A stretch of 64,000 nucleotides of DNA, taken from Streptomyces sp. NBC_00273 (GTDB lineage: Bacteria; Actinomycetota; Actinomycetes; Streptomycetales; Streptomycetaceae). The notes under the pieces are model-generated. The model saw only the letters and a program-made list of their open reading frames with translations. It was not told where the DNA came from and did not search any database. The translations under genes were made by a program, and so were the position numbers. The stretch is taken from assembly GCF_036178145.1 (NCBI RefSeq), contig NZ_CP108067.1, positions 10,183,001 through 10,247,000 of the forward strand, written 5' to 3'. This document shows positions 63,601-64,000 of the stretch, one piece after another (positions within the stretch are counted from its first letter, which is position 1; the number at the start of each line of letters is the position of its first letter).

Positions 63601-64000
63601 GTCAGCAACTCCTCACAGACCTGAACGAGAAGCGCCACCACGCGGCGACGGTACTCTCCGCTTCCCGCACGCTTGTTGACACCCTCAAGCACGACCTGAT
63701 CAACGCCGACCGCGAACAGGCCAGCCCCGACCCGACACCATGGCGCAGCGCTGAAGAAGCCGCTTCCAACTCCGTCTTCGAAGCCAATGCCAAGAACTCC
63801 GCCGCCATCGACGCGGCACGAACCGCCGCCGCCGCGGAGGAGGACCGGCAATCCACGTCCCGCACCGCACAGCAGACTTGCGCCAAAGCAAGCCTCACCA
63901 TGAGCCAGCAGGCCGCGGAAGCCGCCCTGACACTGTGCACCGAGCTGACCGGACAGATCACCACCACGACAGTCGCCACAAAGTCCGCGATCACAACCAC
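60639..64000 (+). CDS. jetC: Wadjet type III-like JetC (SMC-type ATPase, TIGR02680), cut by window edge
   Basis: At least 1,120 residues are visible. Walker A GMNGSGKS is at 62-69 (VGMNGSGKSLTSAVLFP). After a head segment the protein is a long Ala/Glu/Arg-rich coiled coil (about 280-1,120), with a hinge-like break around 780-980. The signature motif and Walker B lie past the right edge, as should JetD (the nuclease subunit, TIGR02679). Start ATG 60639 overlaps the JetB stop. Confidence 0.85.
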   Translation, partial: MSDTPRHRHLADAAGPFTDVPTLDPHPTARGRWQPTRAGAVNSWLWTNEQFAYANGSLALVGMNGSGKSLTSAVLFPTFIDGNVTAKNLSAAAEAAGTLTAIHTLGRPGPPKSGTWWQEYGRTDPDGQHTGTRWLTAGLWLHSGGGQRNSLDRAWFLVPARVHAQLILERDGMPVTITDLAAQLAAFDGLLFTSSPRLEQQCRDHPSVLRKEEDYPETVRELMYQPLDGTQTDALATVLRALRSVQAGDKISPRIMEETLTSALPALETRRVQSLAEALSKAEQLQGHLKAAHTERGILSDIRGSYRRYLAAAATTTATAYETVHTLHADTVTARAQALRAETDAKQRQDEATAALQEDEERAELLRDTVRSLENRIAEHPGTNLADLSHQAQECEDRATDSLQYAEQAGANCQERLAQSAADQQTADRALAAWAKTTHDLGALARDLGAAAFHEPLARALGGTRQHPDSADNGTAVAAREQAAAWGQAQSQAAERVQAALDHFTHEQDKHSTAQETYENKRQHAEAADARAQDATDALEQAEEVTRAALSHYSTHLKRLPALPDDLYNVTPLDPAAICTWVSDQAADALTKLGVRACQERADARSQAADEASERAAAASELAANAAQQAMSIADGLSDKADALTDTPSSLRDLVHAARQAARIASPRPNSTTHTQPGEQEEHLLDTLVETAHSDLSRRRLLIQQAARDLTDAARAQDRASTTRTQAQLAQALADTAEATAHDARSSADQEAHTWARHVHEWAHNLKVLDPASLRLPDLAGVPLDLNAAHHLAQDAATAHRSAVEVLSGRLAEAELRLNADRASLENLDEKIRHAQQGSTPPTPPDWRDSRHGRAGTPLWEAVEFAQHLQPDEASQLEGALLAAGLLDAWISPTGELAAGDTTLALTPEHQGPSLADVLVPDSHTPVDPALVRRLLAGIRLLQPGERPLPGQAAVCVDGTAYIGPLTATSPATWDACHIGAAARERARQQLLTDLNEKRHHAATVLSASRTLVDTLKHDLINADREQASPDPTPWRSAEEAASNSVFEANAKNSAAIDAARTAAAAEEDRQSTSRTAQQTCAKASLTMSQQAAEAALTLCTELTGQITTTTVATKSAITT

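Overview
The window is a high-GC actinobacterial chromosome, almost certainly Streptomyces. Codon use is GC-rich at third positions, GTG starts and ATGA/GTGA overlaps are common, TTA leucine codons are rare and fall in regulators and cluster genes, and the gene content (type II polyketide tailoring genes, SAV_2336/VMAP conflict genes, IS fragments, a Tn7-like element) looks like a variable arm or accessory region. No rRNA, tRNA or CRISPR array was seen.

Region A (1-17.7 kb) is a segment of an aromatic (type II) polyketide cluster. It has a malonyl-type acyltransferase, an acyl-CoA ligase fused to an ABM monooxygenase-like domain, an NTF2/SnoaL-like protein, an ActIII-type ketoreductase, two aromatase/cyclases, an FAD monooxygenase, two O-methyltransferases, an aldo-keto reductase, a FabI/FabL-like SDR, an MBL-fold cyclase-like protein, a PPTase and acyl-CoA carboxylase beta and epsilon subunits. 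KS-alpha, KS-beta and ACP are not in the window and may lie off the left edge. Decayed metK and ahcY pieces (SAM supply and recycling) sit inside the cluster.

Region B (17.8-23.7 kb, minus strand) is a trypco2 / trypsin-VMAP / MoxR ATPase / SAV_2336-type conflict operon. The SAV_2336 protein ends in a receiver domain that lacks its phosphoacceptor Asp.

Region C (24.5-30.7 kb) is an uncharacterised peptide-type cluster. A LuxR-type regulator is divergent from a secreted small protein with three DGFGW repeats at an exact 13-residue period. A small protein, two large cupin-like proteins, a 92-aa protein and an MFS exporter follow. The regulator and both cupins contain TTA codons. Region D (30.7-33 kb) is a graveyard of integrase, Ku and ISL3 transposase fragments.

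Region E (33-40.9 kb) is the most novel locus. A paralogous LuxR regulator precedes a minus-strand operon for a 42-aa peptide, a 2OG-Fe(II) oxygenase, a P450, an aldo-keto reductase fused to a DUF5519-like domain, an F420-reductase-like NAD(P)-binding protein and a tetrapyrrole-methylase-family (borosin-like) methyltransferase, with an MFS exporter beyond a terminator. I read it as a RiPP cluster of undescribed architecture.

Region F (41-45.2 kb) holds a frameshifted IS5-type transposase, relaxase remnants, a three-gene toxin/antitoxin-like operon, a small membrane protein and an HTH-NACHT gene cut off at about 45,240. Region G (45.24 kb to the right edge) looks like a Tn7-like transposon. 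It has an end with repeated motifs, an Mrr-like nuclease gene, tnsC-tnsB-tnsA-tniQ (minus strand), a helicase with helicase-associated domains, and a type III-like Wadjet system (JetA, JetB, JetC), the last gene running off the window.
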